The position numbers were made by a program, and so were the translations under genes. From Paracoccus saliphilus (GTDB taxonomy: Bacteria > Pseudomonadota > Alphaproteobacteria > Rhodobacterales > Rhodobacteraceae), in NCBI GenBank assembly GCA_003255745.1, contig QKYL01000010.1, positions 62,001 through 126,000 of the forward strand: a stretch of 64,000 nt of DNA, given 5' to 3'. Within the stretch, counting starts at the first letter, position 1; every line of letters starts with the position of its first letter. This document shows positions 9,567 through 18,603 of this stretch, piece after piece. The notes below the pieces were generated by a model. That model had not been told where the DNA came from and ran no database searches. It saw only the letters and a list, made by a program, of their open reading frames with translations.

Positions 9567-10334
9567 ATGCAGATCCACGACAGGACATTCGTCATCACCG
9601 GCGGCGGATCGGGTCTGGGCGCCGCCGTGGCGCGCATGGCCGTGCGTGCCGGCGCACGCGCGTTGCTGCTGGACGTGAACGAGGCCGCCGGCCGCGCCAT
9701 GGCCGAGGAACTGGGCCCCGACGCCCGCTTTCTGCGCACCGATGTCACCAGCGCCGCCGAAGGCGAAGCCGCGATGGCCGAGGCCGTGCGTGCCTTTGGC
9801 CGGGTGGATGTGGCGGTCAACTGCGCCGGGGTCGCACCGGGCGAGAAGATCGTCGGGCGCGAGGGACCCCATGCGCTGGACAGCTTTGCCCGCGCCATCC
9901 AGATCAACCTGGTCGGCACCTTCAACATCCTGCGCCTGGCGGCCGACGCGATGTCGCGCAACCCGCCGGGCGACAGCGGAGAGCGCGGCGTGATCGTCAA
10001 CACCGCCTCGATCGCGGCCTTTGACGGGCAGATCGGGCAGGCGGCCTATGCGGCCTCCAAGGGCGGCGTGGCGGCGCTGACGCTGCCCGCCGCACGCGAA
10101 CTTGCGCGCCACGGTATCCGCGTCATGACCATCGCGCCGGGCATTTTCGCTACGCCGATGATGGCCGGCCTGCCGCAGGAGGTGCAGGACAGCCTGGGCG
10201 GCACCGTGCCCTTCCCCTCGCGCCTTGGGGCGCCCGATGAATATGCGGCCCTTGTCCGCCACATCGTCGAGAACCAGATGCTGAACGGCGAGACCATTCG
10301 CCTGGACGGCGCCCTGCGCATGGCGCCGAAGTAA
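9567..10334 (+). CDS. Short-chain dehydrogenase, type II 3-hydroxyacyl-CoA dehydrogenase-like
   Basis: The 255-residue SDR has the NAD-binding '[12 protein letters not shown]' near residues 11-22, '[10 protein letters not shown]', the substrate Ser in '[14 protein letters not shown]' and the catalytic 'YAASKGG'. The arrangement, including '[12 protein letters not shown]', matches HSD17B10-like 3-hydroxyacyl-CoA dehydrogenases that act in branched-chain and fatty acid beta-oxidation. The ATG at 9567 follows a purine-rich GGGGGACGGAAG. The thiolase gene begins 11 bases after its stop, so together they can perform the last two steps of a beta-oxidation cycle, for example isoleucine breakdown. 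Confidence 0.9.
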   Translation: MQIHDRTFVITGGGSGLGAAVARMAVRAGARALLLDVNEAAGRAMAEELGPDARFLRTDVTSAAEGEAAMAEAVRAFGRVDVAVNCAGVAPGEKIVGREGPHALDSFARAIQINLVGTFNILRLAADAMSRNPPGDSGERGVIVNTASIAAFDGQIGQAAYAASKGGVAALTLPAARELARHGIRVMTIAPGIFATPMMAGLPQEVQDSLGGTVPFPSRLGAPDEYAALVRHIVENQMLNGETIRLDGALRMAPK

Positions 10335-10345
10335 GGAGATCACCC

Positions 10346-11527
10346 ATGACCGAAGATCCCATCGTCATCGTAGGCGCCGCCCGCACGCCCATGGGCGGAT
10401 TTCAGGGCGACCTGGCGGGCGCGGACGCCGCGACCCTGGGCGCCACCGCCATCGGCGCCGCGCTGGCCGGGTTGGACCCGGCCGAGGTCCAGGAGGTCAT
10501 CATGGGCTGCGTCCTGCCCGCGGGTCAGGGCCAGGCGCCCGCCCGCCAGGCCGCGCTGAAGGCGGGCCTGCCGCTGTCGGCGGGTGCCACCACCATCAAC
10601 AAGATGTGCGGATCGGGGATGAAGGCCGCGATGCTGGGACATGACCTGATCCTGGCCGGGTCGGCCGACATCGTCATGGCGGGCGGGATGGAGAGCATGT
10701 CGAACGCGCCCTATCTGCTGCCCAAGGCGCGGGGCGGCTATCGGATGGGCCACGGGCAGGTGATGGACCACATGTTCCTGGACGGCCTGGAGGACGCCTA
10801 TGACAAGGGCCGCCTGATGGGTACCTTTGCCGAGGATTGCGCCGGCGCCTATCAGTTCACGCGGCAGGAACAGGACGATTACGCCATCGCCTCGCTGACC
10901 CGCGCGCAGAAGGCCATTGCCGCGGGGCTTTTCACAGGAGAGATCGCGCCGGTGACGGTCAAGGGTCGTGGCGGCGACAGCACGGTCGCCCTGGACGAAC
11001 AGCCGGGCAAGGCGCGGCCCGACAAGATCCCGTCGCTGCGGCCCGCCTTTCGCGAAGGCGGCACGGTGACGGCGGCCAACAGTTCCTCGATCTCGGACGG
11101 GGCGGCGGCGCTGCTGATGATGCGCGCCTCCCAGGCCGAGCGGCGGGGGCTGACGCCGCGCGCGCGCATCCTGGGCCATGCGACCCATGCCGACCGGCCC
11201 GATCTGTTCCCGACCGCCCCGATCGGCGCGGTGCGCAAGCTGCTGGAACGCACCGGCAGCGCCGTCGAAGACTATGACCTGCTCGAGGTGAACGAAGCGT
11301 TTGCCGTTGTTGCCATGGCGGCAATGCGTGACCTGGGCCTGTCGCACGAGGTGGTGAACGTTCATGGCGGCGCCTGCGCGCTTGGCCATCCGATCGGCGC
11401 CTCGGGGGCGCGGGTCCTGGTGACGCTGCTGGCGGCGCTGGAAACCCATAACCAGCGCCGGGGCATCGCCACGCTGTGCATCGGCGGGGGAGAGGCCACC
11501 GCCATGGCGATCGAGCGGTTGCACTAG
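10346..11527 (+). CDS. Acetyl-CoA C-acyltransferase (thiolase)
   Basis: The 393-residue thiolase has the nucleophilic Cys88 in '[12 protein letters not shown]', the conserved '[19 protein letters not shown]' with the catalytic His, and the C-terminal '[12 protein letters not shown]' with the second catalytic Cys. The length is standard for a tetrameric degradative or biosynthetic thiolase. It forms an operon with the preceding dehydrogenase (ribosome site AAGGAG). A bidirectional hairpin separates it from the convergent chemotaxis operon. The exact acyl substrate cannot be told. Confidence 0.95.
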   Translation: MTEDPIVIVGAARTPMGGFQGDLAGADAATLGATAIGAALAGLDPAEVQEVIMGCVLPAGQGQAPARQAALKAGLPLSAGATTINKMCGSGMKAAMLGHDLILAGSADIVMAGGMESMSNAPYLLPKARGGYRMGHGQVMDHMFLDGLEDAYDKGRLMGTFAEDCAGAYQFTRQEQDDYAIASLTRAQKAIAAGLFTGEIAPVTVKGRGGDSTVALDEQPGKARPDKIPSLRPAFREGGTVTAANSSSISDGAAALLMMRASQAERRGLTPRARILGHATHADRPDLFPTAPIGAVRKLLERTGSAVEDYDLLEVNEAFAVVAMAAMRDLGLSHEVVNVHGGACALGHPIGASGARVLVTLLAALETHNQRRGIATLCIGGGEATAMAIERLH

Positions 11528-11534
11528 GCCGGCA

Positions 11535-11578
11535 AAATGACATCGGCGGTGCGCGAAAACGCCCCGCCGCCGTCATTT
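11535..11578. terminator. Bidirectional hairpin between thiolase and cheA3
   Basis: Arms AAATGAC and GTCATTT enclose a G+C-rich CGGCGG / CCGCCG inner stem. It lies in the 61-base gap between two converging operons, a typical place for a shared terminator. A-runs on the left and T-runs on the right of the stem are short. Confidence 0.5.
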
Positions 11579-11588
11579 CGGCAAGGTG

Positions 11589-14500
11589 TCAGGCCGCGCC
11601 CAAGGACAGCCCGCCGTCGATCATTTCCCGCGTGCCCAGAAGGGAACGGGGCGACAGCACCATGCCCACGTCGCCTCCCGACAGCAGCGCCACGCCGGTC
11701 ACGTTGCGCAGACGCGACATCAGCCCACGCAGCGGTCGCAGCAGGACCAGCTGCTGGCCCACCAGATCATCAACCGGAATGGCGATGCTGGTTCCGTCAT
11801 GGCCCAGGATCACATGGACCTTGGACATGCGCTGCCCGTCCTCGTCCATCTCGGCAGGCGCATTCGCCCCAAGCGAGCGGATGGCGATAACCTCGTCCTT
11901 GCTCAGCCGCAGCCAGCGCTGCCCGCCGCCGACCGAAACATCGATCAGCGCCGCCGGATCGGGCTGAAGGATCGTCCGGATCGCCTCGACCGGCAGCACA
12001 TAGCGGGTGCCGCCCGCACCGACCACCATGCCTTCCAGAACAATCAGGTTCATCGGCAGGTTCAGGTGATGTCGCCGGCCGCCGCCGGGCAGGGGCACCG
12101 CCCGCAGGGTTCCGCCCGCACGGGTCAGTTCGGTTTCGGCAGCTTCCATGCGCACGCGATCCGATTGGGCGCCGCCGTCATCCTCCAGCGCGACCAGCAG
12201 CTGGTCGTCGCTGCGCCGCACGGTCAGGTGCAGCCGCTTGGGCGCCTGATCGGGCGAGCCGAGCCGCGCCATCACCAGCGGGCGCAGCACCCGCTTCAAG
12301 GTATCCAGCAGGGCGATGTCCAAGGCCATGCCTTCGCCCGAAGCCGTCAGATGCGCCTCGTGGCCGTTCATGCGCGATTCCGTTGCAACCATGGCGGCCA
12401 TGGGACGCAGCAGCGATTCGATGGGGCGCGACCGCAGTTCGGCGGTGGTCTGCTGCAACTCGGCCATCTGGCCCAGCAGCTGCGTCTCCAGCTGCGCCAG
12501 GTCGCGCAGGCGGGTCATCATCTCTTCGGCCACGCCGCGCAGGGCGGCTGCGGCCTCGCGCGGGTCGCCCCGGTGGTGGCGCAGGACCGCGTTGATCGTC
12601 TCGGGCAGGTCGCTGTCGGCCAGTTCGCTGATGATACCGTGGATCATCGCCTGTCCGGCGGCGATTTCGCCGATCTTTTCCAACGTTCCCGCAGAGAGAT
12701 CGACGCCAGAGGAAATCTGCGACCACTGTTCGCGTTCTCCTTCGGACTGTTCCACTCCGGCTGCCGGTTCCTCGACCGTCAGATGGCGGATCAGTTCCAG
12801 CCGCCGCCCGCTTGGATCCAGCCGGGCCAGCGTTTCCGACAGCGCCAGCTGATCCAGCGCCGTGGCGATCAGGAAATCGAACAGCGTTTCGTGACCCCGG
12901 AACAGGGTGACGTTGGTGATGGCCTGGATGGTGCCCGCGCCGATCAGCCCGAACAGTGCCTCGGCCAAGTCGTTGTCGCTGTTCACGTCGGCGCGCAGGA
13001 TATAGAAATCCAGGCCCGCCTTCAGCGCCTCGGCCGCCGCGCGGGTGCTTTCCGGCGACAGGACGCGGTGGAATTCCGTGGGCAGGCCCAGCTTGCGTTC
13101 GATCGCGGCAGCGGTCATCACGCCGGCCCCGCTGAAACCGGCTTCGGAGGCTTCGGCAAACAACTGTTCCAGCCGGTCCGTGTCGGGCTTTTCACCCGCG
13201 CGCAATGCGTCGAAAACCAGCTCCAGCGTGTCAATGAAGCCCCGCGCGATCCGCATCAGGATGGCATCGGGCGCCTGGCCGCAGGCATGGCCGCGTTCGA
13301 ACAGGTCCAGCAGCGACATGGCCAGCTGCGAGGCCGTTTCCAACCGATAGTGGCGGCAGGCGTGGTGCACCAGGCGCACCAGCCTGCCCAGGGCCTGGTG
13401 GTCCTCGTCCGTGTCGCGATCGCCTGCTTGGCGCATGCGTTCCAGCGTCGCGTCAAGTTCGTCCAGCGTGTCGAAGACATGGTCGGCAGCCCAGGTCGCC
13501 AGCAGGGCCGCAGGGCTGAGTCCCGCGCCCATGCCTTCGTCGCCATAGACCGCCTCGACCAGCGCCAGTTCCTCGAACAGGCGCAGTTCGGCCCGGCGAT
13601 AGTCGGTGGCCGTCTTGGCGATGACCAGCGGATGCGCGGCGGCCGAAACACGGACAAAGCCCTCGCCATCGGCGGTGCCGGCGACCGCCAGGACAGCCGT
13701 CTGCAGCGTTTCGGGGTCAGGGCGTTCACCGGTCGCGAAATCGACGCCCAGCTTGCCGATGACGGCCAGCGGTTCCTTCAGGCGGGCGAAGAACCCTTCC
13801 GAGGGTTCGGGGACGACCGAGGCGCGGGCAGGGGCCTGTGACGACGACAGCTGTACCAGGCTGTCGATCAGCTGCCCAAGCGACGTGGCGTCCAGCGCCT
13901 TGGAACCCGCACGCAGCACGTCGCACCAGTCCTGCAGCCCCAGGTGATTGGCCGCGTGATCCAGGTTGTCGCACTGCATCCTGGCCGCCGCCATGTCGCC
14001 CGAGGCCAGGCAGCCGCGCATCTTCTCGATGGCCTCTGATGCCATCCCGTCGAAGATGCTGCGATAGCCCGGATCGTCCGCCAGGCGCGACCCGGCCGAT
14101 GCTTCGGGCGCGGGTCCGGCCTTGGCTTCGCCTTGTGCAGGGTCATCGCCCGGCAGTTCATCGGCCGGGGCCTGCAGGTCTTGCGCGTCTTCCTCGGGTT
14201 CATCGAAGGTGGCATCGGACAGCTGGGCCATCAGGTCCGTCACGTCCAAGGCGGGCGGGGCCGCGGTCGGCTCGACCGCTGCCGGCGTCTCGGCGGTGTC
14301 CGCGTCACCGCCCGGCGCGCAGCGCGCGATCTTGCTCTTCAGACGGCGGACAAGATCCTCGGTGGCTTCGGGATCGACATCGGCGCGGGTCGAGGCAACC
14401 ATGTCCAGCATGTCGCGCAACCGGTCGCTGGTCTCGATCAACAGGTCCAGGATCTCGTCATCCAGGGGAACGCCGTCGTCGCGGACCAGCCCGATCAGGT

Positions 14501-14717
14501 CCTCGGCCAAGTGGGCCCGGCTTTCCACGACCCCCAGCCCCAGCACGCGGGAATTGCCCTTGAAGGTGTGCACGCCGCGAAACAGGGCGGCGACATGGCC
14601 CGCCACCTGGTCGGCTTCAGCATCCTGAAGCGCAAGCAGGGCGGATTCCATCGCGTCAATAGCCTGGGCGCCGTCATCGGCAAACAGCACCCAGATTTCG
14701 TCCATTTCATCGTTCAT
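11589..14717 (-). CDS. cheA3: CheA3-like chemotaxis protein: Hpt and CheW-like domains around a long middle region
   Basis: The 1,042-residue protein starts with an Hpt (P1) domain whose phospho-acceptor His50 lies in 'LFRGVHTFKGNSRVLGL'. It ends with a CheW-like P5 domain (about residues 900-1030, 'YVLPVEAIRTILQPDPA'). The 750 residues between lack a normal kinase core; only a decayed ATPase remnant ('LEDDGGAQSDRVRME', then 'GGTLRAVPLPGGGRRHHLN') remains. This P1-long linker-P5 plan is that of R. sphaeroides CheA3, which is phosphorylated by CheA4 and whose middle region acts as a CheY6 phosphatase. It is the last gene of the cheOp3-like operon, after cheY6. Confidence 0.88.
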   Translation of the reverse strand: MNDEMDEIWVLFADDGAQAIDAMESALLALQDAEADQVAGHVAALFRGVHTFKGNSRVLGLGVVESRAHLAEDLIGLVRDDGVPLDDEILDLLIETSDRLRDMLDMVASTRADVDPEATEDLVRRLKSKIARCAPGGDADTAETPAAVEPTAAPPALDVTDLMAQLSDATFDEPEEDAQDLQAPADELPGDDPAQGEAKAGPAPEASAGSRLADDPGYRSIFDGMASEAIEKMRGCLASGDMAAARMQCDNLDHAANHLGLQDWCDVLRAGSKALDATSLGQLIDSLVQLSSSQAPARASVVPEPSEGFFARLKEPLAVIGKLGVDFATGERPDPETLQTAVLAVAGTADGEGFVRVSAAAHPLVIAKTATDYRRAELRLFEELALVEAVYGDEGMGAGLSPAALLATWAADHVFDTLDELDATLERMRQAGDRDTDEDHQALGRLVRLVHHACRHYRLETASQLAMSLLDLFERGHACGQAPDAILMRIARGFIDTLELVFDALRAGEKPDTDRLEQLFAEASEAGFSGAGVMTAAAIERKLGLPTEFHRVLSPESTRAAAEALKAGLDFYILRADVNSDNDLAEALFGLIGAGTIQAITNVTLFRGHETLFDFLIATALDQLALSETLARLDPSGRRLELIRHLTVEEPAAGVEQSEGEREQWSQISSGVDLSAGTLEKIGEIAAGQAMIHGIISELADSDLPETINAVLRHHRGDPREAAAALRGVAEEMMTRLRDLAQLETQLLGQMAELQQTTAELRSRPIESLLRPMAAMVATESRMNGHEAHLTASGEGMALDIALLDTLKRVLRPLVMARLGSPDQAPKRLHLTVRRSDDQLLVALEDDGGAQSDRVRMEAAETELTRAGGTLRAVPLPGGGRRHHLNLPMNLIVLEGMVVGAGGTRYVLPVEAIRTILQPDPAALIDVSVGGGQRWLRLSKDEVIAIRSLGANAPAEMDEDGQRMSKVHVILGHDGTSIAIPVDDLVGQQLVLLRPLRGLMSRLRNVTGVALLSGGDVGMVLSPRSLLGTREMIDGGLSLGAA

Positions 14718-14764
14718 CGCGCACCTTCATCCTTGCTGCCGTCACGCCCCCGTGTCGCAGCCCG

Positions 14765-15169
14765 TCAGGCCGCCATCACCGCACGCATCGTATGGGCCAA
14801 TTCGCCGCCGGTCTTTTCCTCGAGATCGTGGGACACGGTGCCCGAGGGCTTGGCGACCACGCCGTCCGCGCCCAGTTCGCGGGCCTTGGCGGCATGCGGC
14901 GACCCGGCCACGGCGACCGAGGACAGCATGCAGATCTTGGCACGGGTCTTCAGCTTGGCGTGGCGCAGGAATTCCAGCCCGTCCATCACCGGCATCTCGA
15001 TGTCCAGCAGGATCAGGTCGACCTCCGCGCCGCTGGCCAGCTTGTCCAGGGCCTCCTGACCGTTCGCCGCCTGCGCGACAACCTTGAAGTCGGGAAGACC
15101 CTTGATGAAGCTGGAGATGTAGAGCCGCATCATCGCGGCATCATCAACGATCATCACTTTATGGGGCAT
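14765..15169 (-). CDS. cheY6: CheY6-like single-domain response regulator
   Basis: The 134-residue receiver has the acidic pocket 'VDD', phospho-acceptor Asp56 in 'LLDIEMPVMDG' and conserved Lys107 in 'VVAKPSG'. The tail after the lysine is slightly longer than in E. coli CheY ('HDLEEKTGGELAHTMRAV'). I start at 15169 because GGAGAATTC sits 8 bases upstream; a longer open frame has no domain content. Position between tlpT and cheA3 matches R. sphaeroides cheY6, the response regulator that can stop the Fla1 motor. Confidence 0.9.
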   Translation of the reverse strand: MPHKVMIVDDAAMMRLYISSFIKGLPDFKVVAQAANGQEALDKLASGAEVDLILLDIEMPVMDGLEFLRHAKLKTRAKICMLSSVAVAGSPHAAKARELGADGVVAKPSGTVSHDLEEKTGGELAHTMRAVMAA

Positions 15170-15218
15170 TTGAATTCTCCGTGTGGGAAACCGGCGGCCC
15201 TGGCCGCCGGCAGGGGTC

Positions 15219-17354
15219 TCAGAAGTCTGCAAATCCGCGTTCGTCGCGGTCGGCGTTGCCTTTGGCCGCGCCATTCATGTGGCCATTCATGGCGCGGCGG
15301 GGGGCGTCGCCGGCCGTGCTGGCCGCGATCATGTGGCGCAGCTGTGCGATCAGTTCCGGCGGCAGGCCGTCCAGGCTGACGCCGCTGTCGCGGGTTTCCT
15401 GCTCTGCCCGCAACGTAAAGCGCTCAAAGTCCTTGCGCATGGCGTCGGATGCCGATTGCATTTCGGCGGCGCTGGCGGCCAGCTCGTCCGCCTGCTGGCT
15501 GGTCGCCAGGGCCGATTTCGCGATCTCGCCGATGGAGCCGTTGATCTGGGCCACGCCGCGCGACTGTTCGTCGCTGGAAACGGCGATGTCGCCAACCAGG
15601 GTCTGAACCTGGGTGATGTCGCCCGCAATGCGGGTGAAGGCGCCCCGCGCTTCGTCGGCGATGCGCACGCCTGCCTTGACGCGGGTCGAGGCGTCCTCGA
15701 TCAGATCCGACGTCTCGCGTGCGGCCTTGGCGGAACGTCCGGCCAGGTTGCGGACCTCTTGGGCCACAACCGCAAAGCCGCGACCGTGCTGGCCGGCGCG
15801 GGCGGCCTCGACCGCCGCGTTCAGCGCCAGCAGGTTGGTCTGGAAGGCGATCTCGTCGATGACCTTGATGATCTTGGCGATGTCCTGGGACGAGGCGCGG
15901 ATGCCTTCCATCGCCTGGACCATCTCGGCGATCTTGTTGGTGCCTTCGGCGGCGACGCCCGCGGTGCCCGCGACCAGTTGCGATGCGCTGTCGGCGGCGG
16001 CCGCGTTGGCCTTGACCTGGATGTTCGTCTGTTCCGCCGAGGCCGAGACCTCGTCCACCGACGACGACTGGATCTGCGAGTTGGTGGCCAGCGACTGGCT
16101 GGACTGCGACATCTGTTCGACTGTGATCGAGACCTGCCTGATTTGCTTGCTGGCCGCCGTGATGGTGGCGTTCAGCGACACCAGTGCACGTTCCATGGTC
16201 TCGCCAATCTTGCGATAGTCGCCGGTAAAGTTCGTGGTGTTCACCTGGACCGTCAGGTCGCCCTTTTCCAGGCCGATGCAAAAGCGTCCGACCTCGGCTG
16301 CGATGTCGCGCAGGACGGTGCGGACCGCCTCGACGGCGTCGTTGATGAAGAACCGCTCGCCCGAGAAGGTTTCCAGCGGCGCGTCGAAATTGCCTCGGGC
16401 GAACTCTGCCACGCAGGCCAGGATCTTGCGCTTCGTCTCGATGTGCTGGTTCACCATGTCATTGGTGGCCTTGGCCACGATGCGCATGTCCTCGTCCAAC
16501 CCGTCCAGCGGAATATAGTGGCTGATGATGCCGTCCGCGTGCCTTTCCGCCATGAGGCGCGTTTCGGCCATCAGCTTGTCGACCTGGTCCTGCTGGGCCT
16601 TGACGTCGGTCCGATCCTCCAGTTCGACCATCATGCAACGCACGCTGCCATCGTCTTCAAAGATCGGGGTCACGGTGATGCCGAGCGTCTTCCCGCCGAC
16701 CATCAGGTTCGCGTTATGTGGCGATGCCAGCTTGTCCAGGATGCGGCGCTGATGGGCCGGGTTCTTGTGGAACACGTCGATGCAGCTGCCGATCATCGTG
16801 CTGACGGCAAAGTTCGGCAGGTCGCGTTGCAGGTCGGCTTCGATGCTCGTGAACATCTTCTGCGCCGCGGTGTTCGCGAACCGGAGGATATAGTCCTTGT
16901 CCGCAATGACGACCGCCGTCGCCAGGGCGTTGAGGGCATCCAGCATGCTGGTGTTGTCCCAGTGCTGAGCGTCTTTGGTGGCCATCGCTTTTTTCCTTCC
17001 AGTCTGTGGGCGTGTGCCGGTTTGGCTGTTGGCGGTATGTGTCGTGGTGTCAGGGACCGGATCAGAGGCCGCCTTGCTGGCCGGTCCGGATCGGGATGCG
17101 TCAGATGAGGCTGCCGCAGGGGCAGGGCTCAGGGCGGCTGCCGGTGGGGGCGTCTGGATCACGGGGTTTTCGAACGGCTGCTCCGTTGCACTGTCCGGGA
17201 TTTTCGCCTCGGGCATCGCAGGGGTCGCGGCCACAGAGGCGTTCTGGGCGGGCGGTCCGGCCGCGGCTGCGGGGTCGACCCAGTCCAGCGGATCGCGCGC
17301 CATCACCTTGCGCGGGGGGCGGCGGGTCGAGGCGGGTTTGTCCTTGTCGGTCAT
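15219..17354 (-). CDS. tlpT: Soluble methyl-accepting chemotaxis protein (TlpT-like)
   Basis: The 711-residue receptor has no transmembrane helix. After a charged, proline-rich N-terminal tail (about residues 1-125) comes a PAS domain (about 130-260, 'ATAVVIADKDYILRFANTAA'), a HAMP-like stretch with 'LEKGDLTVQV', then the signalling coiled coil whose tip is 'DEIAFQTNLLALNAAVEAAR'. It overlaps the stop of the ParA-like gene by 4 bases. In R. sphaeroides the N-terminus of TlpT binds the ParA homologue and nucleates the cytoplasmic chemosensory cluster; the same role is inferred here. Confidence 0.92.
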   Translation of the reverse strand: MTDKDKPASTRRPPRKVMARDPLDWVDPAAAAGPPAQNASVAATPAMPEAKIPDSATEQPFENPVIQTPPPAAALSPAPAAASSDASRSGPASKAASDPVPDTTTHTANSQTGTRPQTGRKKAMATKDAQHWDNTSMLDALNALATAVVIADKDYILRFANTAAQKMFTSIEADLQRDLPNFAVSTMIGSCIDVFHKNPAHQRRILDKLASPHNANLMVGGKTLGITVTPIFEDDGSVRCMMVELEDRTDVKAQQDQVDKLMAETRLMAERHADGIISHYIPLDGLDEDMRIVAKATNDMVNQHIETKRKILACVAEFARGNFDAPLETFSGERFFINDAVEAVRTVLRDIAAEVGRFCIGLEKGDLTVQVNTTNFTGDYRKIGETMERALVSLNATITAASKQIRQVSITVEQMSQSSQSLATNSQIQSSSVDEVSASAEQTNIQVKANAAAADSASQLVAGTAGVAAEGTNKIAEMVQAMEGIRASSQDIAKIIKVIDEIAFQTNLLALNAAVEAARAGQHGRGFAVVAQEVRNLAGRSAKAARETSDLIEDASTRVKAGVRIADEARGAFTRIAGDITQVQTLVGDIAVSSDEQSRGVAQINGSIGEIAKSALATSQQADELAASAAEMQSASDAMRKDFERFTLRAEQETRDSGVSLDGLPPELIAQLRHMIAASTAGDAPRRAMNGHMNGAAKGNADRDERGFADF

Positions 17355-18079
17355 GCTGCGTTCCTTCCGGTGGCCGGCGTGCCTGCCGGGGCCAGGCTTT
17401 TCGCCAGGCGTTCATAATCCGTGCAGCCGTTGCTGCCGGGGGCATGGGCAAAGATCGTCCGTCCAAAGCCGGGGGCTTCGGCGATCCGGACCGAACTGCG
17501 GACCGTCTGCGCCAGCACCAGATCGGGGCCGAAACGTTCGGTCAGGCGGGCCTGGACATCCTGATGCAGGCCCAAGCGCCCGTTGAAGCGGCAGAGCAGG
17601 AACCGGATGCGGCTGCGCGGCACGCCGATGTCATCAAAGCGGGCCAGCAGGCGGCTGGCACCCGACAGGCCCAGGAAGTCCGGCTCCAGCGGGCACAGGA
17701 CCAGATCCGCCCAGTGGCTGACGGCTTCGACCTGCGGGGACCATCCGGGCGCGCTGTCCAGCAGCGTCCACTGTCCGGGCGCAGTCTCGGCCGGCAAAAC
17801 CAGCCGTTCAGGCAGCAGGGGCGCGCCGGGGATCAGCGTCAGGCCAGGTTCCTCGGCAACGGGCTGGGCCGCGCCCGCGTGCCCCCCCAACCAGTCCGCG
17901 ACGTTCCACGCCCCGGCGGGCGTGTCGGCGCCCAGCATCGCGGTCAGGTGCATCTGCGGGTCCAGATCCGCCAGAAGGACCGCGCGCGCCCGCCGGGCCC
18001 GCAGCAGCGCGGCACCCAGATTGGCTGCCGTCGTGGTCTTGCCGACCCCGCCTTTCTGGTTGTGGATCAGAAGGCGCAT
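17351..18079 (-). CDS. ppfA: ParA-family ATPase that partitions the cytoplasmic chemoreceptor cluster (PpfA/Slp-like)
   Basis: The 242-residue protein begins with a deviant Walker A motif 'NQKGGVGKTTTAANLGAAL' and has 'LLADLDPQMHLTAML' and 'TLLDSAPGWS' as later nucleotide motifs, all typical of ParA/MinD ATPases. There is no parB next to it; instead it is fused into a chemotaxis operon between cheW and tlpT. This is exactly the context of R. sphaeroides PpfA (Slp), which positions chemosensory clusters over the nucleoid. Start and stop overlap both neighbours as ATGA. Confidence 0.9.
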   Translation of the reverse strand: MRLLIHNQKGGVGKTTTAANLGAALLRARRARAVLLADLDPQMHLTAMLGADTPAGAWNVADWLGGHAGAAQPVAEEPGLTLIPGAPLLPERLVLPAETAPGQWTLLDSAPGWSPQVEAVSHWADLVLCPLEPDFLGLSGASRLLARFDDIGVPRSRIRFLLCRFNGRLGLHQDVQARLTERFGPDLVLAQTVRSSVRIAEAPGFGRTIFAHAPGSNGCTDYERLAKSLAPAGTPATGRNAA

Positions 18080-18603
18080 CAGGCGGCTCCGTGATCGCGC
18101 AGCACGGCCAGGTCGTCGTCCGACACCAGCACTGGCGGGTCCAGCAGAACCGCCACACGCTCGCCAACGCGGCCGATGCCCATGATGATCGAACGTCCGC
18201 CGCCCCGCCCGCTGTGGGCATGGCGGTCGATCTGGTCGGGGGCGATCTCGCGGACCTCGCGGACGCGGTCGACGATCAGGCCGACGGGGGCCTCCTCGAC
18301 CTCCATCACGATGATGACGGTGCGTTCGTCATGCGGGCGTTCGGGCATGCCAAAGCGCAGCCGCACGTCCATCAGCGGGATCACCTTGCCGCGCAGGTTG
18401 ATGACACCCTTCAGATAGACCGGCATGTCTGGGATCGGCATGATCCGCTGCATGCCCACGATCTCGGTCACGCCCGCGATGCCGACGCCGTATTCCTCGT
18501 CGTCCAGCTCAAATGTCAGGTACATGTTGGCGATGGTGTCGGTTTCCAGATCGTCGACAAGCCGAGGATCTGTGGCGCCGGATGCTGTGGTCTGGGGGAT
18601 CAT
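18079..18603 (-). CDS. cheW4: CheW adaptor protein (CheW4-like)
   Basis: The 174-residue protein is a single CheW domain: 'YLTFELDDEEYGVGIAGV', 'YLKGVINLRGKVIPLMDVRL' and 'GLIVDRVREV' are canonical. It links receptor and kinase. A 25-residue acidic N-terminal extension precedes the domain. It overlaps cheB and the ParA-like gene by ATGA junctions, so the whole operon appears translationally coupled. Confidence 0.95.
   Translation of the reverse strand: MIPQTTASGATDPRLVDDLETDTIANMYLTFELDDEEYGVGIAGVTEIVGMQRIMPIPDMPVYLKGVINLRGKVIPLMDVRLRFGMPERPHDERTVIIVMEVEEAPVGLIVDRVREVREIAPDQIDRHAHSGRGGGRSIIMGIGRVGERVAVLLDPPVLVSDDDLAVLRDHGAA

Noticed and set aside
9446..10003. An upstream extension of the AraC-type gene to a 529-residue product
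   Set aside because: The added part lies antisense to the dehydrogenase gene and has no similarity; a normal AraC protein starts at 9445.
10340..11524. A 394-residue minus-strand open frame
   Set aside because: Exact antisense of the thiolase, which has all catalytic motifs.
11586..13841. A 751-residue plus-strand open frame
   Set aside because: It is antisense to cheA3 and of low-complexity basic composition.
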